Below are positions 10,411-22,466 of a stretch of DNA of 64,000 nt, piece by piece. Position 1 is the first letter of the stretch, and each line of letters starts with the position of its first letter. The notes beneath the pieces are model-generated. The model ran no database searches. It was given only the letters and a program-made list of their open reading frames with translations, and was not told where the DNA came from. The stretch spans positions 726,126 through 790,125 of the forward strand of contig PHFE01000022.1 in assembly GCA_002796755.1 (NCBI GenBank), given 5' to 3'. This DNA is from Paracorniculantispora psalliotae. Its lineage: Eukaryota > Ascomycota > Sordariomycetes > Hypocreales > Cordycipitaceae. Made by a program: the position numbers and the translations under genes.

Positions 10411-11016
10411 GGTTAATGAACAGTGATAGAATTTTTGCCATTCACTGCATCGTTATGAATGTGAAAATGGGAAGTTTTATAAGCGACATCGGCTCGATTG
10501 GGTTTCGTTGGGTAGCCGGCACCACCTTTCTGACTAATTGTCGGCATTTGCCATTTGATGCATTTGGTGGAATAGTAGCCGAGCATTCTAGCTGCGGAGA
10601 GTATGTAGCAGCGAAGGGAAAATATATACAACTCGATATCAGCCTGACACGGAGTTTTTCGGTTCACATAGATCTGGTCCGCGAGGATCTGTGCACAAGG
10701 CCGGCTGGGCAGGCAATCCACCTCAGCTTACAGCGTGCGACGCGGCGAAGCAGCCGCTAGCAGTGTGAGAATGGAATCTTGCATGCTTCACCATCAGCAC
10801 GGGCTGCGGCGATGCGGAGCTTCTTATCCGTCTGCGATTGTGCGGTCTCGGTATCGAAATGAATGACCTGCATTCAATTGTGATTGCTATTGAGTAGCGA
10901 TAAATCGAGCCGCCAAGCCTGCAAACGCAGCCGTTTGCAACTCAGTCGTCGCCGTCGCCTCTACTCCACTGCTCAATGCACCAACGTTGGTACAACCAAT
11001 TCCTCTAACCATTATC
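10411..11016. other. divergent promoter region
   Basis: The 0.6-kb spacer lies between the MFS gene (minus) and the DEUBAD gene (plus). An AATATATACA element lies near 10621 on the MFS side. No gene seen. Confidence 0.5.
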
Positions 11017-11810
11017 ATGACAGATCCAGAAGAAGGGACGAAGCCGATGGAAGATGAAATCGTCGTAGCGGATACGAAAATTGACGACCGCGCTGAGGCG
11101 GCCGTCGACACAGAAGCCGCTCCGGAACGCGGCTCTCAGGACGCAGACGCAGCAAACGCGGCACTGGCATCGCGACCTCGGAGATCTCTCAGAACCTCTG
11201 GGCGGACTGCAGAGGAAGCAAGTGTCAAGAAGACAGTCAAAATCACAACGAAGCGACCGCAGCGCAAATGGGACGCAGAGCGACTTCTGACAGATCCCAA
11301 GTCACCGCTGGCGAAAGCCAACCTACGGGTACGTTGCAGCTCTCCAAACGCCCCGTTTTCAACATTCAATACGAATTCTAACAAGAATATTCCGAATAGA
11401 CACTTTTGTCGCACCCCATAGCATGGAGCTGTCTCGACACAGAAGAGCAAAAGGAGATCCTCGCTCTGTGTCCCGACCCGCGCCACATCGTCAGGGAAGC
11501 AGACGGCGCCGCGCGGCCCAACATGGAGTCGCTCATGAACGACGACAGTTTTCGGTACGACTGCGCAGCGTACACGGAGAACTTGGTCCAGGGGCGACAC
11601 GATCCGGAGTGGCTGGCGCAGGCGTGGGCGGCGCATGAGAGGCGTAAAGCGGGCGATTTTAAGGATTTCCTCCGCACGAAATTCGAAAAAGATTGGGAGG
11701 TAGAGATTCCTGACGAAAAAGCAGCAGCGTCTTCGACAGAGGGAGAGTTTGGTGTTGAGGCCGCTGCGAGCAGTCATGAAGTAGACCCGGGCAGCGAGGA
11801 GAAACAATAG
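11017..11810 (+). CDS. Asx homology (DEUBAD) domain protein
   Basis: Exons 11017..11328 and 11400..11810 give 240 aa. I start at the ATG at 11017 (MTDPEEG); the frame upstream lacks another ATG. An acidic N terminus is followed by a basic stretch (SRPRRSLRTSGR, KKTVKITTKRPQRKWD) and then the domain at about residues 95-215: RLLTDPKSPLAKANLRTLLS, AWSCLDTEEQKEILALCP, RPNMESLMNDDSFRYDC and DPEWLAQAWAAHERRKAGDF. This is the Asx homology fold of animal ASXL proteins, where it binds and activates a BAP1-type deubiquitinase; fungal members are widespread but little studied. A nuclear chromatin role is inference. The C terminus is a Glu/Ser-rich tail. Confidence 0.85.
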
Positions 11811-12276
11811 CATATCCCGTGGAAATATTGGGAGACATTTAATGCCGTTGTACAGAATCATCCTCAATTTGTACTGGTAATTTTGAAATTGAGGCGTTTG
11901 AGACTAGATGTTCTACTCTACATGCCCTGCCCTCTACGTGTATGGCTATTGGTGTTTGCACCATTTAGAGCTTGTTTTGGTCATATTTTCGTCTTAGGTG
12001 AAAGATAAAATCTGAAAAGCCTTTCTGAAATTTTCTTGTTCATTTAAGGCATCGGTTGTGTGTCGTCTTGGTTCCTCTACTTTGAATTGACATGCACAAC
12101 CAGCGACCCATTTCTCCACATCAGGACCAAGATCGGGCACCGCAAAACTTGTTCTGGCTCAACGCTTCAAATTCTTTTTACACATTCCCGACCACGACAG
12201 CCAACATGCCTTAAAATCTCTTGCAAAACTCTATCCTCCTCATATTCTATTTTTCCACATAATATTACACCATAAA
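11811..12276. other. intergenic region, no gene seen
   Basis: It contains the 3' flank of the DEUBAD gene and the leader of ELP5. Nothing else is recognisable. Confidence 0.5.
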
Positions 12277-13440
12277 ATGGCCCCGGCCAACGCTATACAT
12301 ACGCGATCGCACAGCTTGCTGCTGCTGCAAAAGTTACTTAACCTGAGAGATGGCGCCAGCCCGCTCACTCTGTTGCTGGACAATCTTGAGCAGCCAGCCA
12401 CGCCAGTCGTTTCAGAATTTATAACGAGAGCCAAAGTAAGTGAATACGCGACAGTATTCGTCGTCTTCTGCCCGTTTCTTGGAACATCGACTAACACGAG
12501 TGCAAACAGCTATCAAGATCCAAGGTCATCTTCCTCTCCTTCGCCACCATCAAAACGCCGCGCGACGTAGATGTCGTGGTCAAGGCCACGGGCAAAGATC
12601 CCAATGTTCTTTGTAAAGAGCTGCTCTCTCATTATCCAACTGTCGATTCCACTACAGCCGCAGCGCGTGACCGCGCCACCCCACGTATGATGACATCTCA
12701 GTCCTCACGAGAGCACCTACTGACAGCTTTCAACAGGCGCCGTCGTCATAATCGACTCACTAAATACATTGGCTTCCGCCATCCCACAGGCCCTTGCAGG
12801 CTTCCTGTCCGGCATCATCACCCCGGCCGTTTCCATCGTAGCCGTCTATCACACCGACGTCCCGATCCTCCTCCCCAAGACCTTTAGTGAATATGAGCCA
12901 CAGCCCTTTACGATACTGTGCCATCTAGCGACCGCGATCCTGCACCTCTCGAGTCTGCCGCAGGAAATTGCCCGCCAGCACGCGCGCAACAAGGCCCTCG
13001 TCGAACCGGAATGGGGCATCAACGAAGAGCGTGAGGGCGTCCTCATCGGCCTGCAACGCCGCACCGCCACCACCGCCGAGGCCGAAGAGAGCAGAGGCGT
13101 CGTCATTACCATGGAGCTGCGGCGGCGCAGCGGACGCACCGTCACCGAGACCTTTGTGCTGGCGCGTCCAGAGGGCGGCGGCCGCGGCACGGGCAAGCTG
13201 TTGCTGCGGAGCGACCATCCGGTCTTTGCGGCACCTGCGTCGGCGGGCGATGGGGGTGAAGAGGAGGAACCGGAGAGCACGTTCAACTTGGGCTTGACGG
13301 AGAAGCAGAGAAAGGATCGCGAGGGCATCGTGCTGCCGTACTTTGATGCGCAGACGGAGGTGGGCGGCGGTGACGGTGGTAGGATTTTGTATGAGATGGG
13401 CAGGGAGGATGACTTTGATGAGGAAGAGGATGAGATTTAG
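12277..13440 (+). CDS. ELP5: Elongator complex subunit Elp5 (Iki1)
   Basis: Three exons (12277..12435, 12510..12684, 12737..13440) give 345 aa. Elp5 forms the Elp4-5-6 RecA-like ring of Elongator, which is needed for U34 wobble modification of tRNAs. The sequence starts with LLLLQKLLNLRDGASPLTLL, followed by a beta strand SKVIFLSFATIKTP and, after the second intron, AVVIIDSLNTLASAIPQALA, the RecA-fold core. As expected for Elp5, no intact Walker A motif is present. The C terminus is strongly acidic (GREDDFDEEEDEI) and contains the conserved FNLGLTEKQRKDREGIVLPY segment. Another tRNA-modification gene, MSS1-like, lies 14 kb away; this is probably coincidence. Confidence 0.85.
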
Positions 13441-14057
13441 AATGATACTACATTAATAAAAAAGATAAATTTGAATAAGCATATCGGCTCAATGAAGACG
13501 TCGTCTGTAGCTGTATTACAGAGCAACTAGCAATTTCTGCGCCTCCGATATTATTTCCCGCTCAGGTGAGAACTAAAAAGTATATTTTGATAATTATCAT
13601 AATCATTATATTTCTACATTTATTTCAATTTTATACCTCGTTAGAGAGTCGCGCTCCTGCGCCAAAGACTCCCATCTGGTAAAGCGCCACCGCCGGCCTC
13701 AACGCTTGGCGGGGCGGCACCCCGGGCCAGATTGGCCCCCCTTGCCAATCCATGTCTCTCTCCCCTGTAGCGTCGACATTCACAGCTTCTCGACCTTTAA
13801 CAAACATTTTCCCACCGCCGCAAAGCCATATTACACAGCTTGCTTCTACCTGCTCCATTTGCTGATTGCTCATCCTCCCGCGTCAACGGCCGCTTTTTTG
13901 TTGGGACTGCTGCCTGGATCCGGTTGCCGAGCGTCACGCGCATTGCTGCTTGTCTGGACACGTTGTAGGAAAGACGGGCACCGACTTCATTTTCGATCCG
14001 GCCGACTTTTCTCTCCTTTCACTTCTACAGAACTATATACACATATCGACCGAAATC
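13441..14057. other. intergenic region, no gene seen
   Basis: It has an AT-rich 3' flank of ELP5 (ATTAATAAAAAAG near 13451, a plausible polyadenylation region), then a CT-rich leader of SEC22. Confidence 0.5.
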
Positions 14058-14843
14058 ATGATTAGATCGACACAAATATCTCGGCTGGATGGTACGCGCC
14101 TCTTTTCCCGCCCCGTCGCAGTCCGCTGTCCTGGATTGAGCTCCTTGCTAACCCATCACAGGCCTGATGCTTTGCGCCTCGGTCGACGACGAACAGGTTC
14201 GCCCACCACCACCCATCCCTTTCTCGAAAAGAACGTCACATCTAATCCAACCCCCGTATTCTAGTCGGAAACCGCCCTCGCCGAAGTCAAGAACCAGGTC
14301 CGCCAGATCATGCGCAAGCTCACCCGCACCTCGGAGCCGCAGGCGTCCATCGAATCCGGCGCCTACACGCTGCACTACCTCATCGACGCCGACGTCGCCT
14401 TCCTCTGCATCTGCGAGCGCTCGTACCCGCGCAAGCTCGCCTTCACCTACCTCGCCGACCTCGCGCGCGAGTTCCACACCACGCACCCGGCCGCGCAGGT
14501 GCACAACCCGTCCCTGCGGCCGTACGCGTTCATGGACTTTGACAACTTCATCGGCAAGACGCGCACGACGTACGCCGATGCCCGCGCGTCGCAGAACCTC
14601 GATAAGCTGAATGACGAGCTTCGCGATGTGACCCAAGTCATGACCAAGAACATTGAGGATTTGCTGTACAGGGGGGATAATCTGGAAAAGATGGGCGAGA
14701 TTAGCAGCAGGCTGCGCGATGACAGCAAAAAATACAGGCGTGCGGCGGTGCGCATCAACTGGGAGCTGCTACTGAAGCAGTATGGCCCTTTTGCGGTGCT
14801 GGGCTTCATCTTTATCCTCTTCATCTACATCCGCTTCTTTTAA
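14058..14843 (+). CDS. SEC22: R-SNARE Sec22
   Basis: Exons are 14058..14091, 14162..14196 and 14265..14843 (215 aa, close to the 214 aa of yeast Sec22). The first two exons are only 34 and 35 bp. Residues 1-120 are the longin domain (MIRSTQISRLDGLMLCASVD and YLIDADVAFLCICERSYPRK). The SNARE helix spans about 128-188 (LDKLNDELRDVTQVMTKNIE, with the central R in YRGDNLEKM). A C-terminal anchor follows (FAVLGFIFILFIYIRFF) with almost no lumenal tail. The protein drives vesicle fusion between ER and Golgi in both directions. The tail-anchored topology places it on ER and Golgi membranes facing the cytosol. Confidence 0.95.
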
Positions 14844-15288
14844 GACCCGATATTGAGAGGTGTGCAGGATGATGAGTCCGGGGGTGTAATTAGTGTTTGC
14901 GAATAGCAATTGAGCCTTTGTAAAGGAAAACTTGGGTATAATACAAAAGTAGAAGAAATTACGGCAGTCGCAGAGAAGGCAGAAACGAAGAGATGAAAAA
15001 CAACATGTATCTTTTATTTTCCACTGCCTCTATGTATAATAATGGAAATATCAAGCAGAAAATCACAAAGCATGTCCCACGGCTTTCCCAATGCGAAGAA
15101 AACAAGCGTGCTTTCTACCTATAAATAAAAAAGGCTAAAACGTCCGTAAAACTCCGTCCCGTGTTCCCAGTGCAATGCCGGACGCAACGTCGGCGGTAAG
15201 TATAATATATGGTATCGTAGAGAATTCGTATGCAGAGTGTGTGTGCCCCAAGAGCTGGCTTAAAATTCGTCGGGTGTTAAAAGTTGAG
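14844..15288. other. convergent 3' spacer
   Basis: It lies between the ends of SEC22 and the minus-strand zinc-finger-like gene. It is AT-rich and no gene is seen. Confidence 0.5.
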
Positions 15289-16483
15289 TTACATGACAAT
15301 GCATTTGTCTGTGGAGGGTAGCGTAACGGGCAACGTCGTAGGAAGCGCAGAGGGCGCATGCTCCCACTCCAGATGCTCCTGTAGGGCTGCTAGGTCCTCG
15401 AATTTGTTTTCAGGCTGCCAAATTTCTTCCTCGTCGTCGATGTTCTGCGGCTCCGTCGAGTCTTCGCACAGGGGACACATCAGCCGCGCCAGCCAGTCGC
15501 CCTGGATCGGCGATATATGGCTTGCAATGGCCACGGGCGGGTATATCACTTGCTTGGCTTGTTGCCCCGACTGTGTAATGCCCGTGGCCTGCCATTCGCC
15601 CCACGTCGCGTTATATGTGTCCTGTAGCGGTGCCGAGGTCGGTAGCAACGAGCCTCCCCATCCGCCAGCCGACGCTGGCTCCTGCAGCGAATCTGCGCCT
15701 GCGCGCGTCGTCGGTATGCGCTCAATGTCGTCCCATATCAGATGGCCGTCGCAAAAGTCGCAGACAAAGGCCATGTCGAGGTCGCCGAAGCGCTCAAAGC
15801 CCCCGATTATGTGACACTCGTTGACCTCGTCAATCTGCCGTCGTTGGCAGTCGTAGTCGCTCGTGCCGGCGCGACGGGCCGCAACCCAGGCACGCTGCTT
15901 GCGGTGGATGATGAAGGCGCCGAGGCATCGCTGTGATGTTTCCTTGGCGCTGTTGAAGACGCGCTGGGCGGCGCGGCACTGCGCGCGGTGCAGCTCTCGC
16001 TGGAGCGATTTCGTGTCCCGAACCCAGACGGCGTTGACAGGTCCGCCCGACCGGCTCCATTCTCGTATATTCTGTATGTGCATGTAGAATTTGCCGCTCA
16101 GTTTTCGGAGTTCCTCGATCGACGCAACTATAAAAATCGCAGCAAGTGTTAGTTTCCCCGGATCATCACCTCTCCCGTAGACGTCATAGCGCAAGCTTAC
16201 AGGTTCGGTCGTGTTCGTAATGGGATTGGCTCTTGAGCATGGGCGAGAGCTCCTGGAAATCCTTCTTCGCGTCATTCAGAACGCGCTCCATGGCCCGCTG
16301 CAGCTCGTACTCGTCCTGGCCCCAGTGGCGCTTGTCGGCGAGGCCCAGGATGCGCAGGCCGTCGACGACGAGGTTGGCAATGTCGGCCAGCAGCGAGCCC
16401 ACCGACTCGAAGCCCATGACGGGCGGGGCGGCAGGCGAACGGCTGTGCCTGCTACTGTTTTCCGCCGCAGGTAGAGAGTCCAA
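15289..16483 (-). CDS. hypothetical protein with CxxC zinc-finger-like motifs; start unresolved
   Basis: The clear exons are 16483(or further upstream)..16201 and 16127..15289, joined by GTAAGC..TATAG; from 16483 they would give 373 aa. Position 16483 is a TTG codon. The frame stays open upstream to about 16563 without any ATG (it reads FELALGIGTRRSHLDSLP there), so a further 5' exon is likely. The first 200 residues are helical, with no known domain. Two metal-binding-like motifs follow: VCDFCDGH near residue 214, and MCPLCEDS near 312 ending in HLEWEHA, a CxxC...HxxxxH arrangement close to a C2H2 finger. A nuclear or nucleic-acid role is only inferred. It is probably conserved among relatives, given the clean splice phase. 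No name can be given. Confidence 0.7.
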
Positions 16484-17500
16484 ATGCGACCGCCGAGTGC
16501 CGATGCCCAGAGCTAGTTCGAAGTTCGTCGTGGGAGGAGTGTTGTCGACGAGGATGGTTCGGAAAACGGCCAGTCACACAGAGACAACTCAGAGAGGGAG
16601 GAGGGGCGGCGGGCTCGATCAGCGTGGCATGGCCGTGAAAATAACAAAAGTAGAGGGATGCATCAGCAAGCTCTGCGGATAGGACGACAAGCACGCTGGC
16701 ACAGAACAGAAGATGCGCCAGATAAACGAAGGGCGAAGGATCGTCACTGTTGAGCAGTCGGGAATTAGTTAGAGGACAGAGGCTCCCGGGACAGACCCGG
16801 CGGGAACTGCAGTTGGAGGCCTAGCGTACTATACCTAGGTAGGTAGCGCAGTGGCTCCCTGTATTTGGCGCTGCGGCACGAGGCAGTGTCTGTGGGCACC
16901 AATACAAGCAATCCAAGTATAGAACTCTATTATAAGCTCAAATAAGCTCCATGACGTGGACGTTTCTTTTCAACCATTTCAATATCAAATAGATATACAG
17001 CAACCGAATACCTGGTTCCTCGCCAGGTGGCCACAGCCTTGTGCCCTTGACAGTCTGAGACAAGAGGGGTTGTCGCTGAGTTGTTCCGCGTTGGAGGCCG
17101 TTGCAGGGATGCCAGTCTGGGGCCTGGCCTGATAGTTGACAATGAATAATAAAGCCAGACGGCAGCTGGATGCCTCGTTTTAGTGGACAGCTGTCAGTTA
17201 GCTTCACACGGTTTAGCTTCACACCGGTGACGACGTGGGTTACATGGGGCCATGCAGGTAGCCAGCCAAGAGTCAGGTACCTCTAGCCTTATAATATGAC
17301 ACTAGTATTAGGCGTGACATACAAATCATGGCATTTATACGGATTGAACGTGAATATTTTACTGAAGCTGTAAGACAGGGCACTGATTTCAAAGAATTCG
17401 TCTAATTTTCATCTGAATTTGAATTGAAGCGGTCACACAGACGCAACTAGGTGCATATCCCAGTTCACCATGCAATAACTCCGATCCCACAAATACACGG
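16484..17500. other. spacer with possible 5' exon of zinc-finger-like gene
   Basis: The left end (16484-16563) is in-frame open sequence of the preceding gene. The rest, to the 3' end of the CLPTM1 gene, shows no gene. Confidence 0.45.
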
Positions 17501-19606
17501 CTACTTGCGCTTCGTCGCAGCGCCGGTATCAGCACCACTAGTCTTGGCCTTGGCCTTTTCCTCCAGTCGCTCCTTGACAGCCTGTCGTTTCGCCTCGACA
17601 TTAGCCTCCTCCTTCTTCTCCTTGTTCTCGACCAGCTTGGGCGGCTCCTCATCATCGTCACCACCCTGGCCAAACTCGTTGACGCGGGTGTAGTCGGTCT
17701 TGTAGGCCCACTTCTGGTACAGGTAGATGAAGAAGATGATGTCGTCGCGGAAGGTGGCAAGGCGGTGGAGGAGCGGCATCTTGATGGTAAAGGCAAAGAG
17801 GTCGTCGATGAAGGTGTTGAGGAACTTGTACATCATGGCCTTGGCGGGCATGTGGGCGACGCTCTTGAGGCGGTAGTTGATGTAGAGCGAGGGCACCATC
17901 ATGAGGAAGCCGTAGGTGTAGACGGAGCCGACGAGCGTGGTGATGATGAACGAGTACCACGACTTGTGCGACTCGTACATGAGCGAGTAGATGCCGTAGG
18001 CGATGAGCAGCGGCACGGCGACAATGTACATGTACTTGAAGGCAATCTCGTCGTACTCCTTGGTCTTCTCCTCCGTCTCGGTGAGCTTGTGCTTGTCCTC
18101 AAAGACGAACCAGTAGGGGAGGTAGGAGCCGGGCGGCGTGGGGCGCCAGCGGACGTCGACGACGGTGGTGATCTTCCAGAACTCGATGACGATGCCGACG
18201 ACCTGGGAGCCGAGAATCATCCAGCTCGTGTTTTGCGAGTTGTCGAGCAGGTACAGGAAGATGACGGCCTGCATGAAGACGTTGGCCAGGATGGAGCGCA
18301 CGGAAATACCGACATTGTCCTTCTTCTTGCGGTAGTGGGCAATGTCGGAGCCAAAGGCGAGCGTCTCGAGGATGACGTGGCAGACGGTGACGACGGCGGT
18401 GATGGCGAGCAGGATGGGGTTGTTGTCGATGAGGATCTCCTTGACCATTTCAATCTCGGAGCCGTCACCGGTGCCGGGGACCGGGTTGCCAAAGGCAGCC
18501 TGGCGCGCGTTCTCCTTGGCGTTCATCTCAATGTTGGCCATGATCTGGAACTGCCAGGCGGCCATGTTGCTGAGGTCGATGCGGATGGGAAGCTCCGTGA
18601 CGGTCTCGTTGAGCGGGATCATGTCCTTGGTCAGCTGCCAGAAGGTGTTGACAAAGAGCAGCGGGTAGTACCAGCCGTTCTGGCCGGAGCCGTCGCGGGC
18701 GCCGGTACGCTCCAGGCGGATAAAGTGCTTCATCGCCGGCGGCATGGACGCGAGCTCCTTGACACCAACGCCGGGGATGAACGACAGACTGGCGTTGGGG
18801 TGGTAGTGGTTCGTGATGATGGGCGTCTTGGGCACGGGGACCTCGGGCTCGGCCTCGTCGTCCTCGTCGCGCGACCCGAGCAGGTTCCTCTTCTTGGCCA
18901 CGACTTTCTTGGGCAGGTACTGCGTCAGCGGGTAGGCCATGTGGTAGGCTGTGTCGCTGCTCCAGGCCGGGTCGCGGGGGTCGAGGGCGCTGCCGGCGAG
19001 GCCGACGAAGAAGTGGCCCCAGAGGGTGGCGTTGTGCTGGATCTCGGGCGGCACGGCAAACTTGCCGTCGACGTGGCGCTTGTCGGAGCTGTTGCTCATG
19101 TGGAAGCGCTTCTCGTTGAGCACGACGTACTCGGCGGGCGTCTGGGCGATCGGGGCCGGGTTCATCGAGGGCGAGACGGTGATGACGATGTCGAGGTGGC
19201 TGTCCTGCGGCCAGATGGGCGCGACCAGCTTGGGCAGGGCCGCGCGCTCGGCGCCCTCGTCGAGCTCGGTCGGGCGCAGCTGGAAGGCTGGGATGTCGCC
19301 CGTGTTGGAGGTGACGCGGATCGGCTTGCCGGTGACGGGGTCGTCGACCTCGACACCGCGCTGCTCCTTTTGCATGTACCAGCTCAGACCGGCATTGACG
19401 GCGAGGTAAAAGGCGCCACCGAGAAGCAGGCGCTGAAAGTTGAAGCCGCCCTAGATGGCGTCAGAATATGGACAATCGTGGGTTGGGTATCGCTTCAACG
19501 GAGGATGAGGAGGAGCTCTTACACCTTGCTGCTGTTGGCGCTGGCGCTGGCCGCGAGCTCCCTGCTGGGGAGGGAGCACGGCTGCGACACCATCGGCGGC
19601 AGACAT
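17501..19606 (-). CDS. CLPTM1 family multi-pass membrane protein
   Basis: Exons 19606..19523 and 19450..17501 give 677 aa. The second exon alone lacks a good start. Splicing GTAAGA..TCTAG adds a Gln-rich N terminus (MSAADGVAAV) and the first membrane segment, FQRLLLGGAFYLAVNAGLSW. The lumenal part has HFFVGLAGSALDP and NHYHPNASLSFI. The membrane half carries the signature stretch WMILGSQVVGIVIEFWKITT, and then YMYIVAVPLLIAYGIYSLMY, FLNTFIDDLFAFTIKMP and DDIIFFIYLYQKWAYKTDYT. This is the CLPTM1/CLPTM1L family. Mammalian CLPTM1 traps receptors in the ER, and CLPTM1L is reported as a lipid scramblase in GPI-anchor synthesis. ER location is expected. The C terminus is a charged Lys/Glu tail of about 60 aa. 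A long open frame on the opposite strand (17765-19834) is a GC-driven shadow. Confidence 0.93.
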
Positions 19607-21399
19607 TCTGTCGCTTGTAGCGAGAGGAATCGACGCGCGGGGAGGGTTGTCGAGATGGGCAATGCCGAACAATGCCAAAATTCTTGCAAGAAGAAGAAAG
19701 AAGGGAGGGATGTCTGGCGATGGACAGGCCAGATGTACACGGCGCAAAAAAAGTTCCCGCTGTCGAACGGGGGGGGCGAAAAAGGGTCCTCGGTGGCCGC
19801 GTTGCTGGCGTTTGCCTTTGGCGTTGCAAGCTAGTCAAGCTCTCTCTCCACTGCCCAGCTTTTGAGTGGCGGCGCCGCAAGCAGAGCCCGACTCACGCTG
19901 CAGAAAGGCTGAGGCTGTCGCACCCACGTGGAGGCCTGCGACATGCTGGTGAGATTAGATTTGGTATGAGGAATTCGCGATTTGTCGCAGCGGTTTTATG
20001 CGAACATTGCAGAGCCTCAGATTGGCCAGGTATACAGGTACCGGCCAGCGCCGGAGTACTACCTAGCGCATGGGCGTGCGGTAGACTTCTAGGTGGTGAA
20101 TAATTGGTTTTGGACGACAGTTGCAACTGTATTGGTCAAGTCAGGTACCAGGTTTCTGAGGTTGAGGCTGTAACTGTAGTTGACAGTGTTCATAACGACG
20201 CAGTTGGGATATGCTAACTGCTGTTGGAATTTGAGTCAAATTGCAAAATTAACTGATTTTTTCTCTTTTGTTTCTGTTTTGCCATTGACTGTTGTTCTCT
20301 CTTCTTTTATTCTTTTTTTTTTTAATTGCCGCCTCTGCCCTTGACTCTTCCGCACTCTAGTCATGTAGGGACATGACGGAGGTAGTTCTGCCTTGCCTCA
20401 GTGGCCAAGACTTGTAGCTATAACAGCCGTTTGACGATTTTCTTTTAGCTTCAACAACCAATTTAGCTTAAAAAAACCTATCTCACGCGTATTCGGCGTT
20501 CAATCCATTACACTCTAGACGCTGACTGGGAGTGTCGAAACGGCTTTTCGTCAATTTTTCTTGGCTACTGCCGAGATGATGCAAGAAATGGCTATCTCGT
20601 GACAGTTGTCCTCATAGGGCTTACTTTTCAATATATTACCAAAAATATGCATCAGTGACATTTCCTCCTACATCCGTGTCGGCACAGGCTCCGCCGACTT
20701 CGCACTTGGTGATTCACACGGCGAGCAATGCAACATCATCACTCGCCACCTCAAAGAGAAAAAATCAAGTTACATTATGAGACTTTTAAAGTAGAAAAAC
20801 GTCATTCCATTTGAACCGTTTCCATGTTTCGTGAGTCACCCACCCATCAACCAGTGGCATTCCCGCCGTGGCGTGCCTATTCTCAGCACTTGTGCATGGT
20901 AAAGTTAACTAGCGCATACTTTGCTGTTTTCTTAGTTGGAGCCAAGAAAAGTGACCAGCCAGTGAGCATTCATTACCTACAGACCCAGCAAGAAAGCGAA
21001 TCGGGCCAGCCAGAAGCGACCCTAGCACGGCGTGTGCCGGCCGCTCGCCGAAACAACGCCGCCACAACTCGGACGTCATGACCAAATGCCAGACGTTGAT
21101 GATATAACCTCCTCAGGCCGCCACTTTTTCCCGAACGTCTCTTTTCTCGTTTTACTTTCCGCTGACCGCCAATTGTTTCACAACGAAAGCAAGACAATTA
21201 CTACAGGAAAAGCAGTCACAAGACCATACAACCCCCGCACAATCGCAGGCCAAATTGCCATACCCTGCTGCTTGTTTGCTCACCCCAGTCTCTGAGAGCT
21301 CAGACCCCGAGATTTAAAGTGTTGCAGGCAATTGTGCGCTCCGGAAAGCAGTTGTTGACAAAACATCTACTCTTTTTCCTCTTTATACATCAATTCACA
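19607..21399. other. long divergent intergenic region
   Basis: The 1.8 kb lies between the CLPTM1 gene and the LOG-family gene. It has T-rich tracts (about 20259-20325) and no recognisable coding sequence, so it probably carries two promoters. Confidence 0.5.
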
Positions 21400-22207
21400 A
21401 TGACGGCCGAAGCTACCAACGGAACCGCGGCCCCCGCGCCGCGCCGAACCAAGATTTGCGTCTTCTGCGGCGCTTCGCCGGGCACCTCGCCCGAATACGT
21501 CGAGGCAGCGCGAGCATTGGCCCGCGCCATGGCTGCCAACGACATTGATCTCGGTATGTTTGCTTTCCATCCTCCCTCCCCCTCTCCTCCCGTGAAGCGC
21601 AAAAAACCCCCTTTGTCACCTCATTTCCCCCAAGCCCAATCCCCCGCTAACTTTCCATCCAACAGTCTACGGCGGCGGCACCGTCGGCCTCATGGGCGAG
21701 GTCGCCAAGACGCTCTGCGAGCTCAAGGGCCCCGACGCCGTGCACGGCATCATCCCCGAGGCGCTCGTCAAGTGGGAGCGCGACGGTACCTACGCGACCG
21801 TCAACGCCGACGGGCGGTACGTCCCCGACGAGACCAAGTACGGCCGCACCACCGTCGTGCCGGACATGCACACGCGCAAGAAGCTCATGGCCGAGGAGGT
21901 CTTTGCGGGCGGTCCGGGGTCGGGCTTCGTGGGCCTGCCGGGCGGCTTCGGCACCATGGAGGAGCTGTTCGAGGTCATTACGTGGAATCAGCTCGGGATC
22001 CACGCCAACGGCATCGTGCTGCTCAACATCAGCGGCTTTTGGCGCGGTATGCTGGACATGATTGACACCGCCGTGGATCAGGGCTTCATCCGCGACGCCA
22101 ACAAGGACATTGTTGTGGCCGCCAAGACGGCCGACGAGGCCATTACGGCGCTGCGCGACTACAAGGTGTCGTCGGCCATTTACGGCCTGGAATGGGGCAA
22201 GCAGTAG
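21400..22207 (+). CDS. LOG-family phosphoribohydrolase (lysine decarboxylase-like fold)
   Basis: Exons 21400..21553 and 21666..22207 give 231 aa (GTATGT..CAACAG intron). It starts MTAEATNG. The Rossmann-like fold is shown by KICVFCGASPGTSPEYVEAA at residues 17-36 and VYGGGTVGLMGEVA just after the intron. The nucleotide-site signature PGGFGTMEE lies near residues 143-151, preceded by MHTRKKLM. Plant LOG enzymes release free cytokinins from nucleotide precursors, and several bacterial and fungal members have the same activity. The older name lysine decarboxylase is not supported by activity data. Some fungi pair LOG with tRNA-derived or P450/IPT cytokinin genes; none is next to it here. Cytosolic; the physiological substrate is unproven. 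Confidence 0.9.
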
Positions 22208-22466
22208 GCTAGGACGGCGGTAGACGAAATAGAATAACAATACAGAGCTTAGACACCACGCACCCGGGAAGATGTCACTATGATTGGAATTGTCGGAGTT
22301 TGGTATTTGTCGTTTAGCAGCGGCTTGGGCTATCTACATAAATAAACATGCACTTCACTCTCTCTACTACAAAATCGCAAGCAATGTATATCTGCAAATG
22401 CTGTCTCACAGCTTATAATACATGTTTTGGTAGGCTATTTTCATCATGTCGTAGCTAACTGCATCT

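Noticed and set aside
16883..17250. Short frames between the zinc-finger-like and CLPTM1 genes
   Set aside because: No ATG context, splice partners or recognisable domain; treated as spacer.
17765..19834. 689-aa open frame on the plus strand
   Set aside because: It is antisense to the CLPTM1 gene, is rich in Val, Gly, Asp and Glu from GC-biased third positions, and has no domain.
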